A stretch of 64,000 bases of DNA from Gammaproteobacteria bacterium. GTDB taxonomy: Bacteria; Pseudomonadota; Gammaproteobacteria; Pseudomonadales; Azotimanducaceae. A model generated the notes under the pieces. The model had not been told where the DNA came from. It was given only the letters and a program-made list of their open reading frames with translations, and made no database searches. Below are positions 42,305-52,530 of the stretch, piece by piece (the stretch's first letter is position 1; the number at the start of each line of letters is the position of its first letter). Position numbers and translations under genes: made by a program. The stretch covers positions 59,368-123,367 of the forward strand of contig DUBB01000016.1 of assembly GCA_012960535.1 (NCBI GenBank). The letters run 5' to 3'.

Positions 42305-44779
42305 TCAATTACCAAATCGATATCTCAGCTTGATAACAAAACTATCTATAATGGGTTCAGCCAAGGCATCCTGAAACAGGTTCGAAAAGTTATCTCTACC
42401 CCGGTTAGGAATGTTACTGCCTCGCGTATAGACGACAAATAAATCTGACAGGGGTGCCAGTTCCCATCGATAACGCAGCTGTGCAGTCAGTCGGCTTATG
42501 GTCAAATCATAAGCATCGGTGGACAGTCCATGAGTCAATGGGATCAAGTGTCCATCGGTAAGCGGAACCTGGTACAAGTCCTGGGCTCTGGCTTTGATGC
42601 CGACCCACTGTAACGAAAACCGGATCTGCTGCTTGGCTGATAGAAAAATATCCATATCGATTTTGGGCTGCCACTGCTCACCCGCATAGGTCGCAAAGGT
42701 CTGGCCATTCAAATGAATCAACCAGTCAGTTGTCCATTTGTAGCTGAAATCAACATCCACCGACAAGCGATCGTTTGGTTTATAAGTCATCCCTACCTTG
42801 GCAACATAAGAAAGATCGCCAAACACTTCAGTCATGATCATCATACCCATACTGGTACTCAACACCTTGCTGGTATCGGTACCATAGGCTATCTCACTGA
42901 TCAGGCCTTTTTCATAGCGATAAGCACCATGGCCTCGACTATTGATATCATCCCATTGCGGTGGCCTAAGCATGGCTATGAGATTCAGCTTGCTCTTGTT
43001 ATGAAATGTACGAGAGTTTCGATACCAGATTGAGGACCTGATCGACTGATGCTTATTATTGGTAACATAGGACAGAGAAAGAGAATTATCCAACTGGCGC
43101 AACGTCTTATGGTCAGAGGTAGAATGGTTTAACAGGTAGCGCGCTGTTATTACATCGTTGCGCCAGATAAAACCAAGGTCACTGACATCGAGGGCATCAT
43201 CATAGTAATCCAGCGTTAATTTATGAAACTGGCCTCGCTTGGGAATGTAATTAAGGTCAACATAAGCGCCGTAGCCTTTTGTTCCATCGACGTCACTGTG
43301 CATTAACTGCGCGTCCCAGAACAGGTTACCCTTGGCATTCAGATAATGCGCATCGATGCCATGCGTGCTGGCCTCTGAATCCTCATGGGCGACCAGCGTC
43401 GAAATCATGCCGATAGACTTTCGGCCCGTCTGTGTGTTTTCATAAAGCAGCCTTACCACGCCAAAGTCTCGTCCACTTTGCTGGACGTTTACGGTCGCCA
43501 CTGAGCCATCGTCCAGAGCCTGGCTTCCAGCAAATTCGCTATCATTTTCAAAAGCAGCTAGAACACCATAGCGCAACTGCTGGTATTGCCCGGTCACTTT
43601 TACGGCGCCTTTTAACTCACTGGGGCTGCCCAGGTCCACATCCGCCACGGATACACCTTCCGCCAGCACAGGCCGTCTTGCAGGTCCGCCTATCCTGCGG
43701 GTATTCATCAGGGTAGTGGGTTCAAGAAAGAAGCTAGAAGAAACAGGCCGTGCTCCCGTGGTCGCTCTGGAGCCCTGTGTTACAGCGCGCGGTGAGGTAA
43801 CAAAAATCTCGTTACCTTCAAGAAAGAACAGCCTTTTCTCCGGGAAGTAGGTTTCCTGAGCGGTCAGGTTAACCACCACATCATCTGACTCAACCGTTCC
43901 AAAATCCGGGTTAAGGCTTGCTGTTACCTGCAGGTTGGACGAAGGCCTCCAGAATAGATCCGTGCCCACCCGAAAATCAGTTTCATCATTAAGATTATTC
44001 AGTCTGACTGCCGTAAAAGGGAAGACTGCCAATTGTTGCTGGGTATTAATATCTTCCAACCTGAAAATCTGCAAATCAGACAGGAAGCGGGGTTTGGTAT
44101 CAGGCAGTGGCGGGTAGCCCCATTCTTCATCCAGATGCGCAACATGCCTTGATACATAAAAGCCCATGGTTCGCTCACCCTCTCTATCCGGCATCTGCAT
44201 GATCGACCAGGGAAGATACATTTCAGTGCTATAACCATCAGCGGTTTGTAATGTCTCTCCCAACCAGGGGCCATCCCACAGTCGACTGATCTGCCGCTCG
44301 GGGAGAATAGTGCCATCAACCAGCGACCCTCCCAGGTTGACCCCGAAGAAAAATCCATAAAGCCCTTCTCCAGAAGTATCCAGGTAGATAGCGGTGCCAT
44401 CTCGACTGATATCCTTATCTCTGGAACTGAGTCTAGGCAGAAGGGTTTCTACAGGTTGCTTTGACTCAATCCCCACATACAGACCCTTATCCGTATAGAA
44501 AAGTCGGGTGGAAGTCTGGAATCGGGGCACAGCCAGGGTATCGGGTTTAAGCACGGTCATATCAGTAGACGTGAGCCGGTTCTGCCAGATCGCTTCATCC
44601 AAGCTACCATCAATTGATACCTCTGCATCAACCGCTTTATGCAGCGTCAATACAGCAGCAGTCGACTCTCCATGGGAAAACCCATACAGGCAAAGATTCA
44701 GGGCCAGGGCAAAAACCAGGTCAGTCACGGGGAAATACCTGCCACTGGCAAGGGATAAAGGGATAAATTTCTTGTTCAA
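42305..44779 (-). CDS. DUF5916 outer-membrane protein with N-terminal CBM9-like domain
   Basis: An 824-residue exported protein. A signal segment is at about 18-37, a CBM9/DOMON-like beta domain at about 45-230 (V-S-I-D-G-S-L-D-E-A-I-W and G-L-Y-V-G-I-E-S), and a C-terminal beta-barrel-like region starts with N-P-D-F-G-T-V-E-S-D and F-P-E-K-R-L-F-F-L-E-G, the DUF5916 signature. The last residues I-K-L-R-Y-R-F are a typical outer-membrane C-terminus. Function in the family is not known; a role in carbohydrate or polymer binding and uptake is a guess. Start is TTG 44779. Confidence 0.85.
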   Translation of the reverse strand: MNKKFIPLSLASGRYFPVTDLVFALALNLCLYGFSHGESTAAVLTLHKAVDAEVSIDGSLDEAIWQNRLTSTDMTVLKPDTLAVPRFQTSTRLFYTDKGLYVGIESKQPVETLLPRLSSRDKDISRDGTAIYLDTSGEGLYGFFFGVNLGGSLVDGTILPERQISRLWDGPWLGETLQTADGYSTEMYLPWSIMQMPDREGERTMGFYVSRHVAHLDEEWGYPPLPDTKPRFLSDLQIFRLEDINTQQQLAVFPFTAVRLNNLNDETDFRVGTDLFWRPSSNLQVTASLNPDFGTVESDDVVVNLTAQETYFPEKRLFFLEGNEIFVTSPRAVTQGSRATTGARPVSSSFFLEPTTLMNTRRIGGPARRPVLAEGVSVADVDLGSPSELKGAVKVTGQYQQLRYGVLAAFENDSEFAGSQALDDGSVATVNVQQSGRDFGVVRLLYENTQTGRKSIGMISTLVAHEDSEASTHGIDAHYLNAKGNLFWDAQLMHSDVDGTKGYGAYVDLNYIPKRGQFHKLTLDYYDDALDVSDLGFIWRNDVITARYLLNHSTSDHKTLRQLDNSLSLSYVTNNKHQSIRSSIWYRNSRTFHNKSKLNLIAMLRPPQWDDINSRGHGAYRYEKGLISEIAYGTDTSKVLSTSMGMMIMTEVFGDLSYVAKVGMTYKPNDRLSVDVDFSYKWTTDWLIHLNGQTFATYAGEQWQPKIDMDIFLSAKQQIRFSLQWVGIKARAQDLYQVPLTDGHLIPLTHGLSTDAYDLTISRLTAQLRYRWELAPLSDLFVVYTRGSNIPNRGRDNFSNLFQDALAEPIIDSFVIKLRYRFGN

Positions 44780-45147
44780 CGCGCCTACTATTGGATGGTT
44801 ATCTCTTCGACGGGTGAATCACCCTGTTAGATTCATAGAAGTACAAGCAGTTGATTACCCACCTGACTAATGTTTTAAAGAATAGTGACCTAGGGGTCTT
44901 TACACTACCATTATAGAGATCATGAATAAGACAGGATGGCTATCGGATACGCCTTTGTTGCCCGCTTAGCTGCCGAACATAGCAACCGGACTATGCAGTG
45001 ATCATCAACCCCTCAGCCGGCAACCGTCGGCTTGGCCAACTTTCACAGTTTCTTCGGACCACCCGCAGATCTGGCCAAACCAGACATTTGCCATCAGCCA
45101 TAGACACAGGCAAGGTATCACCAGACATTGACGTTGGAGACGCTACC
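44780..45147. other. Divergent intergenic region, 368 bases
   Basis: It lies between the DUF5916 gene and the amidohydrolase and should contain both promoters. The amidohydrolase frame is open upstream to 44998, but that text (Gly/Arg/Ser rich, no homology seen) is treated as leader. No repeat or RNA was seen. Confidence 0.5.
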
Positions 45148-46287
45148 ATGGCTTATACGATCAAGAAATTCCCCCATACGGGCACCATAGATGCGGATGG
45201 TCATATTCTCGAACCAGCCGATCTTTGGGAAAACTATCTGGAAAAACAGTACAAGGCTCGTGCTCTACGTATTGCTGTTGATGGTGATGGCTATGAATAC
45301 CTGGAAATTGACCGGCAACCCTCGCTAAGGTCAAGAAGAGGTTCCCTGGGATTACTGGGTGCCATGGGAGAAGAGGATATGCGCCCCAGTCCTGACCGCC
45401 GGTATTCAGACAACATGCCTTTCGGATCCTGTAACCCAGAAGAACGCCTCGAGCTGATGACTCAGGAAAATCTCGAATGTACCCTGCTTTACCCCACTAT
45501 TGGACTATTATGGGAAGTGGAATTAAAAGACCCTGATCTCAGTCTGGCCTATTGCAGAGCTTACAATCGCTGGATCGCTGACTTCTGTCGAGACTCCAGA
45601 GGCAAACTGGTGCCGATCGCTCAACTAACCCTGCTCGATGTCAACGGATCGGCGATGGAATTGGAGCGCGCCGTAAAGGATGGCTGCAAAGGCGCCTGGG
45701 TAAATCCATTTAACCACCATAAAGTCATTCATGGTGATGAAACACACGATGTCCTATTCCAAAAATGTGTTGAGCTGAATGTACCACTGGCAATACATCC
45801 TACTTTTACACCCCACAGCGCTGCTGCCGGCATTTTTGACTGGCCACGCCAGGGCCGGGCCTGGGGAGAAGCGATCTGGCTAAGGGCGATTGTCCAGCAA
45901 GCGTTGATATCCTTCTTCTCACTGGGCACGCTGGAACGATTCCCCGAGCTTCGCCTGGGTGTACTCGAAGCTGGCTCAGGCTGGATCGGCGCGATGCTGG
46001 ACCGAATGGATGCATTCTCAGCATCGATGAACATCCCGAGAACATCTGCAACAGCGCTATTTCGGCGCCAATGCTTTATCTCTGGTGACCCTGACGAGAC
46101 TGCGGCGCCCCATATAATCGACCATGTCGGCGCAGACTGCTTCATGTGGGCCACCGACTATCCGCACCCTGATCACCCCCATACCTGGGTTGACGACCTT
46201 ACGGCCTACGCCGCGAAATTAACTCCCGAGGTAAGAGACAAGGTCCTGGGTGGCAATGTAAAACGTATCTATAAACTGGATTATTAA
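45148..46287 (+). CDS. Amidohydrolase_2 family protein
   Basis: A 379-residue TIM-barrel metal hydrolase/decarboxylase. ATG 45148 has GGAGA 7-8 bases upstream and gives the family N-terminus directly. Metal-site residues: D-A-D-G-H-I-L-E-P (a D-x-H instead of H-x-H first motif), His in A-I-H-P-T-F and the Asp in A-T-D-Y-P-H-P-D. Relatives act on hydroxybenzoate-like or lactone substrates. The 51-base GTG/ATG upstream alternatives are not favoured. The PhyH gene follows after 186 bases. Confidence 0.88.
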   Translation: MAYTIKKFPHTGTIDADGHILEPADLWENYLEKQYKARALRIAVDGDGYEYLEIDRQPSLRSRRGSLGLLGAMGEEDMRPSPDRRYSDNMPFGSCNPEERLELMTQENLECTLLYPTIGLLWEVELKDPDLSLAYCRAYNRWIADFCRDSRGKLVPIAQLTLLDVNGSAMELERAVKDGCKGAWVNPFNHHKVIHGDETHDVLFQKCVELNVPLAIHPTFTPHSAAAGIFDWPRQGRAWGEAIWLRAIVQQALISFFSLGTLERFPELRLGVLEAGSGWIGAMLDRMDAFSASMNIPRTSATALFRRQCFISGDPDETAAPHIIDHVGADCFMWATDYPHPDHPHTWVDDLTAYAAKLTPEVRDKVLGGNVKRIYKLDY

Positions 46288-46473
46288 AGCTTCGGTGTAA
46301 AGCCGCTCGGCCCTGTCAACCAGTGCCGGGATCCAACAGAAACCAACCGTGCCTGGGCTGACGGCATTGATCTATGGGAGCTTAGCCGATATGTTTTATA
46401 ACCAAACCGAAAATAATTCGACTTAGAGAGGACGGACAGGGATAGACCCGCCTCTTAATTAGGAGAAAACGCC

Positions 46474-47364
46474 ATGGACATCGCCGATTACCAGAAGGCA
46501 GTAAATATCGACCCTGTGATGAATGAAATCGACAACTACAACCTTTATAAGCATATCGTTGAATTGGAAGCCTACGGCTTGACGGTGGTGCCACCGGAAA
46601 CCCTGGGGGTTGATGAAGACTTCATCAATCGCCTGCGCACCGCCATCGTGCGAACCTGTGAGCAGCGCAACAACATCCGTATGGGCGACTATCAGACCTC
46701 TACCGCACCAGCCAACAAAACCTTTAAAAACAGCTGGGACCTGTTGGAGGAAGACGAAGTGTTCGTTGAAGCGGCCATCAATCCGGTACAAATGGCTTTG
46801 ATTCGCTGGCTGCTCGGCCAGAGCGCAGTATTTTCAGGGCAAACCTGGATTATCAAAGGCCAGGGTGCACCTGGGATTGGTTTGCACAGTGACTCCCATG
46901 GTATTCCCCCTGGTGCTGGCCAGATCGCCCACATGTGCAATGCATCATGGCTATGTACCGACTACGCCGATGCAGCAGATGGGCCCACCGTGTTTGTACC
47001 GGGTAGTCATCGCTATGGCCGAGCGACCTTACCCCACGAAGCAGATACCAGCAATACACCCTTTAGCTACGTTCCACTAATTGCCAAAGCAGGCTCTCTG
47101 GCCCTGTGGAATGGCGCCACCTGGCACGCATCAGAAGCGCGCAGCAAACCCGGGTTCAGGATCACCCTGGTTCAGAATTATATGCGCAGTTATATGCGGC
47201 CCCAGCACAATTATGAAGTCGGTACTTCACCGCAACTATTGCAGAAGTATCCGGAGCTGGAAAAGATCATCGGTAAAGCTTTATACCCGTACGAGGATAG
47301 CCAGAATCCAGAACCTAAAAGAATCATGCCGTTCATGCATACCGGTACTGATCCATTTGCTTAA
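46474..47364 (+). CDS. Phytanoyl-CoA dioxygenase (PhyH)-family oxygenase
   Basis: A 296-residue Fe(II)/2-oxoglutarate oxygenase with a strong AGGAG 8 bases before the ATG. Iron ligands are seen in L-H-S-D-S-H (His and Asp, near residue 139) and W-N-G-A-T-W-H-A-S for the distal His; G-F-R-I-T-L-V follows with the 2-oxoglutarate Arg. It is not closely similar to the PhyH protein at 19724-20647. Substrate unknown. It lies between two amidohydrolase genes. Confidence 0.88.
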   Translation: MDIADYQKAVNIDPVMNEIDNYNLYKHIVELEAYGLTVVPPETLGVDEDFINRLRTAIVRTCEQRNNIRMGDYQTSTAPANKTFKNSWDLLEEDEVFVEAAINPVQMALIRWLLGQSAVFSGQTWIIKGQGAPGIGLHSDSHGIPPGAGQIAHMCNASWLCTDYADAADGPTVFVPGSHRYGRATLPHEADTSNTPFSYVPLIAKAGSLALWNGATWHASEARSKPGFRITLVQNYMRSYMRPQHNYEVGTSPQLLQKYPELEKIIGKALYPYEDSQNPEPKRIMPFMHTGTDPFA

Positions 47365-47489
47365 GCTATTTCATCTAGCAGCGCCTGCTTCAGCCAAGGG
47401 TATGGCAGGAACCGGTAGAACTCTAATAAACCAGGCAAAGCCGGGGGCACAGGCCCAGAAGTGAGAAGCAACTAAATCATGAACCCTGA

Positions 47490-48503
47490 TTAGTCCAGTC
47501 GGTAAACTCTACCAGCGGTACCACTGAACAACGCTGATTTTTCGGCATCACTCAGCCCCAGACGAGCAGCAATAAGCTTAAACATATTCCATAGCGTGCG
47601 ATAAGAAACGCATTCCTTGTCTACCGGAAAATTACTTTCGAACATGCATCGGTCTGGCCCAAAAGCTTCAATCACATAACGATAGTAAGGAAACAGCAGA
47701 TCACAGAGTTCCTCTGAATTAATCGGCTCTCGACGCTGCTTATTATGAAATACCGGTTCCCAGGGCCCGACCCTTTGCTGGGCACCACCTACCTTCATAT
47801 AGGCATTTGCACAACCAGCAACCGCGTCGATGTTCTGCCGCCAGTCAGCGAAAGCAGCTGAACCTGCCTGGTGATCTATCTTGCCACCCAGGTGGTTTAC
47901 AATCACAGGGACCGTAGGAAAGGCCTTGGCAAGTTCAGCGAGCACAGGCAATCGCCTGTGGTCCGGTGAATAGTTATCAAAACTGAGCTTCAGTTTCTCC
48001 AGAATCTCATAACCTTCCATAAAGAGTGGGTTCAAATCCCGTGGAAAGGCACTTCGAATACCGCGGAAATTAGCTGACGCTCTAAGGTGAGCCTCGAGGA
48101 CTGATTGTACGGCTTTACCAACGCGTAAATCCGCTGTGCCAAATATCCCTGCACAGAGCTGGGCTGAACCATAGATTCCGGACCGACTCATGGCCACAAT
48201 GCCCTGCACGAATTCCGTTTCTCCTACACACTTCATCGCATCCGGGCCATCGAGTCGATAAAAGGCACCACACTGGGCGAAAACAGTCTGTTTAATATTA
48301 TGACCACTGGCCTGGATGTCTTTGGTTATTTCCTCACACAGGTACACTTTTTCCTGAAAACTGGCGTGAGGTTCTTCATCAAAGCTTCGAATATCCCATA
48401 GATGGTGGTGAGGATCGATGATAGCAAGCTCGGGTTCAAGCACCGTTTCTGCTGATTCCTGGGCCAGCCAGTCTGCCAGGGGCTGGTTTTCCGGATACAA
48501 CAT
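47490..48503 (-). CDS. Amidohydrolase_2 / predicted TIM-barrel metal-dependent hydrolase (COG3618 type)
   Basis: A 337-residue protein. I-I-D-P-H-H-H-L-W-D (about 28-37) is the first metal motif in the H-x-H form, V-I-V-N-H-L-G-G-K carries a second His, and F-E-S-N-F-P-V-D is the typical C-terminal Asp. It is thus a small-molecule lactonase or hydrolase of the COG3618 group. GAGGAG precedes the ATG by 7 bases. It is divergent from the nitroreductase gene. Confidence 0.9.
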   Translation of the reverse strand: MLYPENQPLADWLAQESAETVLEPELAIIDPHHHLWDIRSFDEEPHASFQEKVYLCEEITKDIQASGHNIKQTVFAQCGAFYRLDGPDAMKCVGETEFVQGIVAMSRSGIYGSAQLCAGIFGTADLRVGKAVQSVLEAHLRASANFRGIRSAFPRDLNPLFMEGYEILEKLKLSFDNYSPDHRRLPVLAELAKAFPTVPVIVNHLGGKIDHQAGSAAFADWRQNIDAVAGCANAYMKVGGAQQRVGPWEPVFHNKQRREPINSEELCDLLFPYYRYVIEAFGPDRCMFESNFPVDKECVSYRTLWNMFKLIAARLGLSDAEKSALFSGTAGRVYRLD

Positions 48504-48678
48504 ATCTTCTCCTCTATTGCTCTATTGGTTTATAACAGGCCTGTTAGCCATGCCAGTGCCATTTTCCGCAGGGTCCTCTAGCAAGCTTACTTCTCCGCAA
48601 CCCTGCCTTTGACCCTATTCTGACAAAGACTGGCTTTGCCTTATCAGGCTGGCCAAGGAGCCGATAGGCATCGGCAAT

Positions 48679-48708
48679 TATTCAATAATAGACTATTCAA
48701 TAATAGAC
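48679..48708. repeat. Two exact tandem copies of a 15-bp repeat
   Basis: TATTCAATAATAGAC is repeated exactly at 48679-48693 and 48694-48708 in the divergent gap upstream of the nitroreductase gene, near the place where its promoter should be. Confidence 0.85.
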
Positions 48709-48770
48709 GATGAAAAGCGCGCCACTCTATGAGACCATGACCCAAAGTTTATCACTATAAGGAACCATTA

Positions 48771-49400
48771 ATGGCTGACATGGATTTATTCGACGTTATG
48801 TATCATTGTCGCGCCATGCGCAAACTCGATAGCAGACCCGTACCTGAAGAACTGCTGGTAAAACTTATCGATGCAGCGAATCAAGCACCTTCAGGCTCTA
48901 ACATGCAGGGGGGAAGATGGCTCATCGTTCGCGACCCTGAGGTCAAACAGCAGCTCGCTACGCTGAATCGCCAGGGTGTTGAAGCTTACATCGGACCCAT
49001 GAAAGACAATCCCGGGTCTTTACCCCATCAAGACGAAGACAAGCGACGACGCATGATGCATGCCGTAATCTGGCAGATGGAGCACATGCATGAATTACCG
49101 GCCTTGATCATTGCCTGCATGGATTTTGGCGTAAAAGTGGACGATAACATGATAGCCCGCGGTGGCGGCTCAATCTGGCCCGGCATTCAGAACCTGTTAC
49201 TGGCCGCACGGTCACTCGGCCTGGGCGCAGCGCCGACCACACTGGCGCTAGGCAATCGTGCCGCCGTTGCTAAAACCCTGAACCTACCCGACTCAATGGG
49301 GGCTTTCTGCCTCATACCGGTGGGATACCCACTGGGCAAATTTGGCCCGGTCACCAGAAAGCCGACAACGGATATCATGCGCTTTGATCGCTGGTCCTGA
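48771..49400 (+). CDS. Nitroreductase-family FMN protein
   Basis: A 209-residue FMN-dependent protein. R-A-M-R-K-L-D-S-R-P-V-P at the start, A-A-N-Q-A-P-S-G-S-N-M-Q-G (FMN contact, about 35-47) and L-G-L-G-A-A-P-T-T (about 145-153), ending with an I-P-V-G-Y-P-x-G strand, are the family marks. Such enzymes reduce nitro groups, enones or flavins with NAD(P)H. AGGA is 7 bases upstream of the ATG. Convergent with the serine hydrolase. Confidence 0.9.
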   Translation: MADMDLFDVMYHCRAMRKLDSRPVPEELLVKLIDAANQAPSGSNMQGGRWLIVRDPEVKQQLATLNRQGVEAYIGPMKDNPGSLPHQDEDKRRRMMHAVIWQMEHMHELPALIIACMDFGVKVDDNMIARGGGSIWPGIQNLLLAARSLGLGAAPTTLALGNRAAVAKTLNLPDSMGAFCLIPVGYPLGKFGPVTRKPTTDIMRFDRWS

Positions 49401-49446
49401 ACAATTGTGCAGTTCCGTAGTGTATCACTAGCCCCTTTCGAAACTG

Positions 49447-50664
49447 TTACTGCAGCGTTTCCCTGATAGCCAGGGTCAGTGCTTCCAGGTGCTTGCCATA
49501 GACGCTGGCCACGGCAGTGGGCGCATTGCTGTGAGCGGCAATAACGAGCCGGGACTGCCTATCAACAAAAATCTGTTGCTCGAAAATACCCAGTGCTGCA
49601 AAACTATTATCATCCGCAAGCCACCAGAGATAACCGTAACCGGCATAACCTCTGGATGGCCGGGTGGATTCTGCCATCCACCCTGCTGGTAATACCTCCG
49701 TACCATCCTCAAGCCTGCCACCAGCCAGGGCGAAAATGCCTAACCGGGCATAATCACGCAATGTCGCACTAATACAGCAGCCACCGGTTTCCCCACCACC
49801 AACCTGGCCCAGTAGCCAGTCAGCATCATCTGCCATGCCAAAGGGCTGCCAGACCTTAAGGGCAAGATAAGTAGACGCATTGTTACCAATAGCGGCCCTG
49901 AGAAGTTCACCGGCGAGGTTGGTTTCACCGGTGTTGTAATTGAAAACGTGCCCTGGCTCAGCTACTTTGGGTAAATTGCCAAGATACTTCACCAGGAAAA
50001 GCCCATTGGCTCCACCGGCTCTTGCCACATCAGACTCAGGATCAGCATAATCTTCATTCCAGGAAACCCCGGAAGCCATCTGCAAGACATTCTGGATTGA
50101 AGCCCCTGCATAGGGTGACTGCCTCAGTCGCGGCAGGTAATGGACTACCGGCTCGTCCACGCTTTCGATATAGCCATCTTTAATCGCTGCCCCAATTAAC
50201 ATCGAGGTAACAGATTTAGTCACCGAAAACGACATCCAGCGAGTATCCGGGCCATGCCCCTTCGCATATCGCTCCAGTAAGATAGCATCGTCCTGGATAA
50301 CAATTAGGCCCCTATTGCCCGGAAACCCATAAAAGTCAGCCAGACCATAGGATTTCCCATCAACCTCATAAGTCAATTCAGCCCAATCCTTCGGCTTTTC
50401 GGTGAGGGAGTATGGCCTACTGCCATGTGGAATCTGTCGAGTCGGATAGAGCTTGCTGATGTTTGCAAAAGCAACCCGCCGCTCCTCTTCATTGAAGAAA
50501 AGAATACGGCCGGGGTTGTCCTGACTCTGATTCTGCAATCGCTCTAGTACGACCCTGTCTGAATCATCAGATGGCTGGCTGGTTCGTTTGCCTTCATCTG
50601 CGCCAAAAACAGCCACACTGCTGACTAGCAACAGCGTCATGATTAGCCGGTAATAAAAATCCAT
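49447..50664 (-). CDS. Secreted serine hydrolase, class C beta-lactamase-like
   Basis: A 405-residue exported hydrolase. ATG 50664 gives a clean signal peptide (M-D-F-Y-Y-R-L ... A-V-F-G-A); an ORF start at 50748 would hide it behind 28 unrelated residues. S-V-T-K at 147-150 is the nucleophile motif, F-N-Y-N-T is the YxN-like second motif and A-H-S-N lies where KTG is expected. Members cleave esters or amides; beta-lactamase activity is not implied. It is convergent with the nitroreductase gene. Confidence 0.88.
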   Translation of the reverse strand: MDFYYRLIMTLLLVSSVAVFGADEGKRTSQPSDDSDRVVLERLQNQSQDNPGRILFFNEEERRVAFANISKLYPTRQIPHGSRPYSLTEKPKDWAELTYEVDGKSYGLADFYGFPGNRGLIVIQDDAILLERYAKGHGPDTRWMSFSVTKSVTSMLIGAAIKDGYIESVDEPVVHYLPRLRQSPYAGASIQNVLQMASGVSWNEDYADPESDVARAGGANGLFLVKYLGNLPKVAEPGHVFNYNTGETNLAGELLRAAIGNNASTYLALKVWQPFGMADDADWLLGQVGGGETGGCCISATLRDYARLGIFALAGGRLEDGTEVLPAGWMAESTRPSRGYAGYGYLWWLADDNSFAALGIFEQQIFVDRQSRLVIAAHSNAPTAVASVYGKHLEALTLAIRETLQ

Positions 50665-50846
50665 TGGATAGAGCCTTGCTGATAATAATCTTTCTGATAA
50701 CTTCCCTGCACGGCATTCATAGCCTGGCATAGACCACCTTTCAGCCACAATGCCGCTGCCTGGGACTGCTAGCGTATAATCAGACTAGTCGACAGACCCG
50801 AAAGTGATAATACCTTTTTCTAAGTCAATCACTTAACCAAACGCGC

Positions 50847-52517
50847 TTAATCAAATGCGCCGGTAATCCTGTACAGAACCCGATCACTTTCACCGGGCAC
50901 ATACAAATTATCCTTATCATCCATGGCAATACCGTTAAATACCTGCGACGGCGGCTGCAGGTCACTCGCGGCCTGGGAGCCTTTCGGTACGGTGGCCAGA
51001 ATCTGGCGCTCGCCGTTGGCTCGAATAAGGGTTACGTGGCCATTATCTGCCTCGACTACCACTATGACCCCTTCGCGTATAACGAAGCCCTCTGGTGTGG
51101 TCAGGCCATCTGCTACCACCTCTGGCGCTTGCAGGATGTCACCCTGGGAGGTTAATTTCAAAATCTGCCCCAAGCTGCGATCGCTGACATAAAGCTCGCC
51201 ATCGTAAACCACCAGACCCGTCGGCGCAGGCAGGCCAGTTGCAAATACCACCTCTTCAATACTATCTTCTGCAAATCCGACTACCCGGTTCGCACCATGT
51301 TCAGACACAACTACAAGATTCTTAAAGCGCACCGCCGCAACGGGTGCGGCCAGTCCTGATTTCTGCCATAGCCGCTGTTGATTGCGCTGGTCCCAAACTC
51401 GGACATCACCATCAACCCAGGAAACCAGCAGATAAGCATCACCATCACTGGCTATATTCAGAGCGCCCCCCATAACCCCAGTGCCCAGCACATTTCGCTG
51501 GGTGAAAGCTTCTTGCCCGTCGACTTGATAACCCCTTATGGAGTGCAGGTCTGCTGCTACCAGAATACCCTGATGGTAGGTAATCCCGCCCGCATGAGCC
51601 ATTCCACCTGGTTGCAGTTCGGTCACCGAGCCATCGGTATTAATACGTTTCACAAACCCATCGGTAAAGCTTGAAACAAAAAATCGACCCGATTCATCGA
51701 TTACAAAATTATCCAGGCCAGGAGACAGACGAGCGACCTCAATATTGCTGCCATCCTCTACACGATAAAGTGCGCCGGTGCCAGTATCGAGCACATGCAA
51801 CCGCCCCTGGGCATCGAACTTAACCGCTGCCGGCGTTGCAAAACCGGTGGCTTCAACTCGCATGCTATTATCGTTAACATCAAAACTGACCACCTGTTCA
51901 TGAAACCAGCGAGGACCATACAGTCGACCGTCCGGCCCCCAGTCCATACCATTGAGACCGCAACCCGGCCCCAGTGTGTCGCTGATCAGGCGCGCAGGGT
52001 CGATCCCCCTGGGATCTACCTCATAGAGATTAGTACCAAAGAAACACTGTGCTACGAATAACCGATCATCATCGGAAAAGGTAATCGGGTTAACACCCGG
52101 CGCCAATTGTGCAGCAATGACTTTATCGCCCTGCTGGGTGAAACCCGCGACCTCACCGGTCATAATCGAAGTCCAATACCAACTGCCATCCGTGGCAAAG
52201 GCAATATCATCGGGCCCTATAACGCCCTGGGCTTCACCATATTCTTTTACGATCTCACCTGTCTCGGGGTCCATGACGGTAATGCTCGATCCTAAGACAG
52301 AGGCGACGTACAAATTCCCATCAGGGCCCAGCGCCATACCATTAGCCCCAGCCAAGTTTGCCCCCGAGGAGATCGCCTCTACAGTGATAGCCGGGTCTAA
52401 CACCTCGGTCTCGATCGGTTGCTGTTCGGCCACATCACAGGCCAGCACAGCCAGGCTTAATAGGATCAAACCGGCAAACTTCCCCTGCTTGTTGCTCGTA
52501 TTATTGCTTATCCCCAT
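50847..52517 (-). CDS. Lipoprotein beta-propeller protein (SMP-30/Vgb/NHL-like)
   Basis: A 556-residue protein. ATG 52517 is chosen because AAGGAG is 6 bases upstream; a TTG at 52541 includes that site. A lipoprotein signal ends V-L-A-C at about residue 27, anchoring it in a membrane. The rest is built of repeated beta-propeller strands with G-P-D-G-N-L-Y-V-A, D-A-Q-G-R-L-H-V-L and D-D-K-D-N-L-Y-V-P, likely more than six blades. These proteins bind or hydrolyse lactone-type ligands, or act as periplasmic sensors. A 13-bp tandem repeat sits right before its ribosome site. Confidence 0.85.
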   Translation of the reverse strand: MGISNNTSNKQGKFAGLILLSLAVLACDVAEQQPIETEVLDPAITVEAISSGANLAGANGMALGPDGNLYVASVLGSSITVMDPETGEIVKEYGEAQGVIGPDDIAFATDGSWYWTSIMTGEVAGFTQQGDKVIAAQLAPGVNPITFSDDDRLFVAQCFFGTNLYEVDPRGIDPARLISDTLGPGCGLNGMDWGPDGRLYGPRWFHEQVVSFDVNDNSMRVEATGFATPAAVKFDAQGRLHVLDTGTGALYRVEDGSNIEVARLSPGLDNFVIDESGRFFVSSFTDGFVKRINTDGSVTELQPGGMAHAGGITYHQGILVAADLHSIRGYQVDGQEAFTQRNVLGTGVMGGALNIASDGDAYLLVSWVDGDVRVWDQRNQQRLWQKSGLAAPVAAVRFKNLVVVSEHGANRVVGFAEDSIEEVVFATGLPAPTGLVVYDGELYVSDRSLGQILKLTSQGDILQAPEVVADGLTTPEGFVIREGVIVVVEADNGHVTLIRANGERQILATVPKGSQAASDLQPPSQVFNGIAMDDKDNLYVPGESDRVLYRITGAFD

Positions 52518-52530
52518 TCCACGCTCCTTA

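Noticed and set aside
44998..45147. N-terminal 50-codon extension of the amidohydrolase
   Set aside because: The family sequence begins at ATG 45148, which has its own GGAGA ribosome site.
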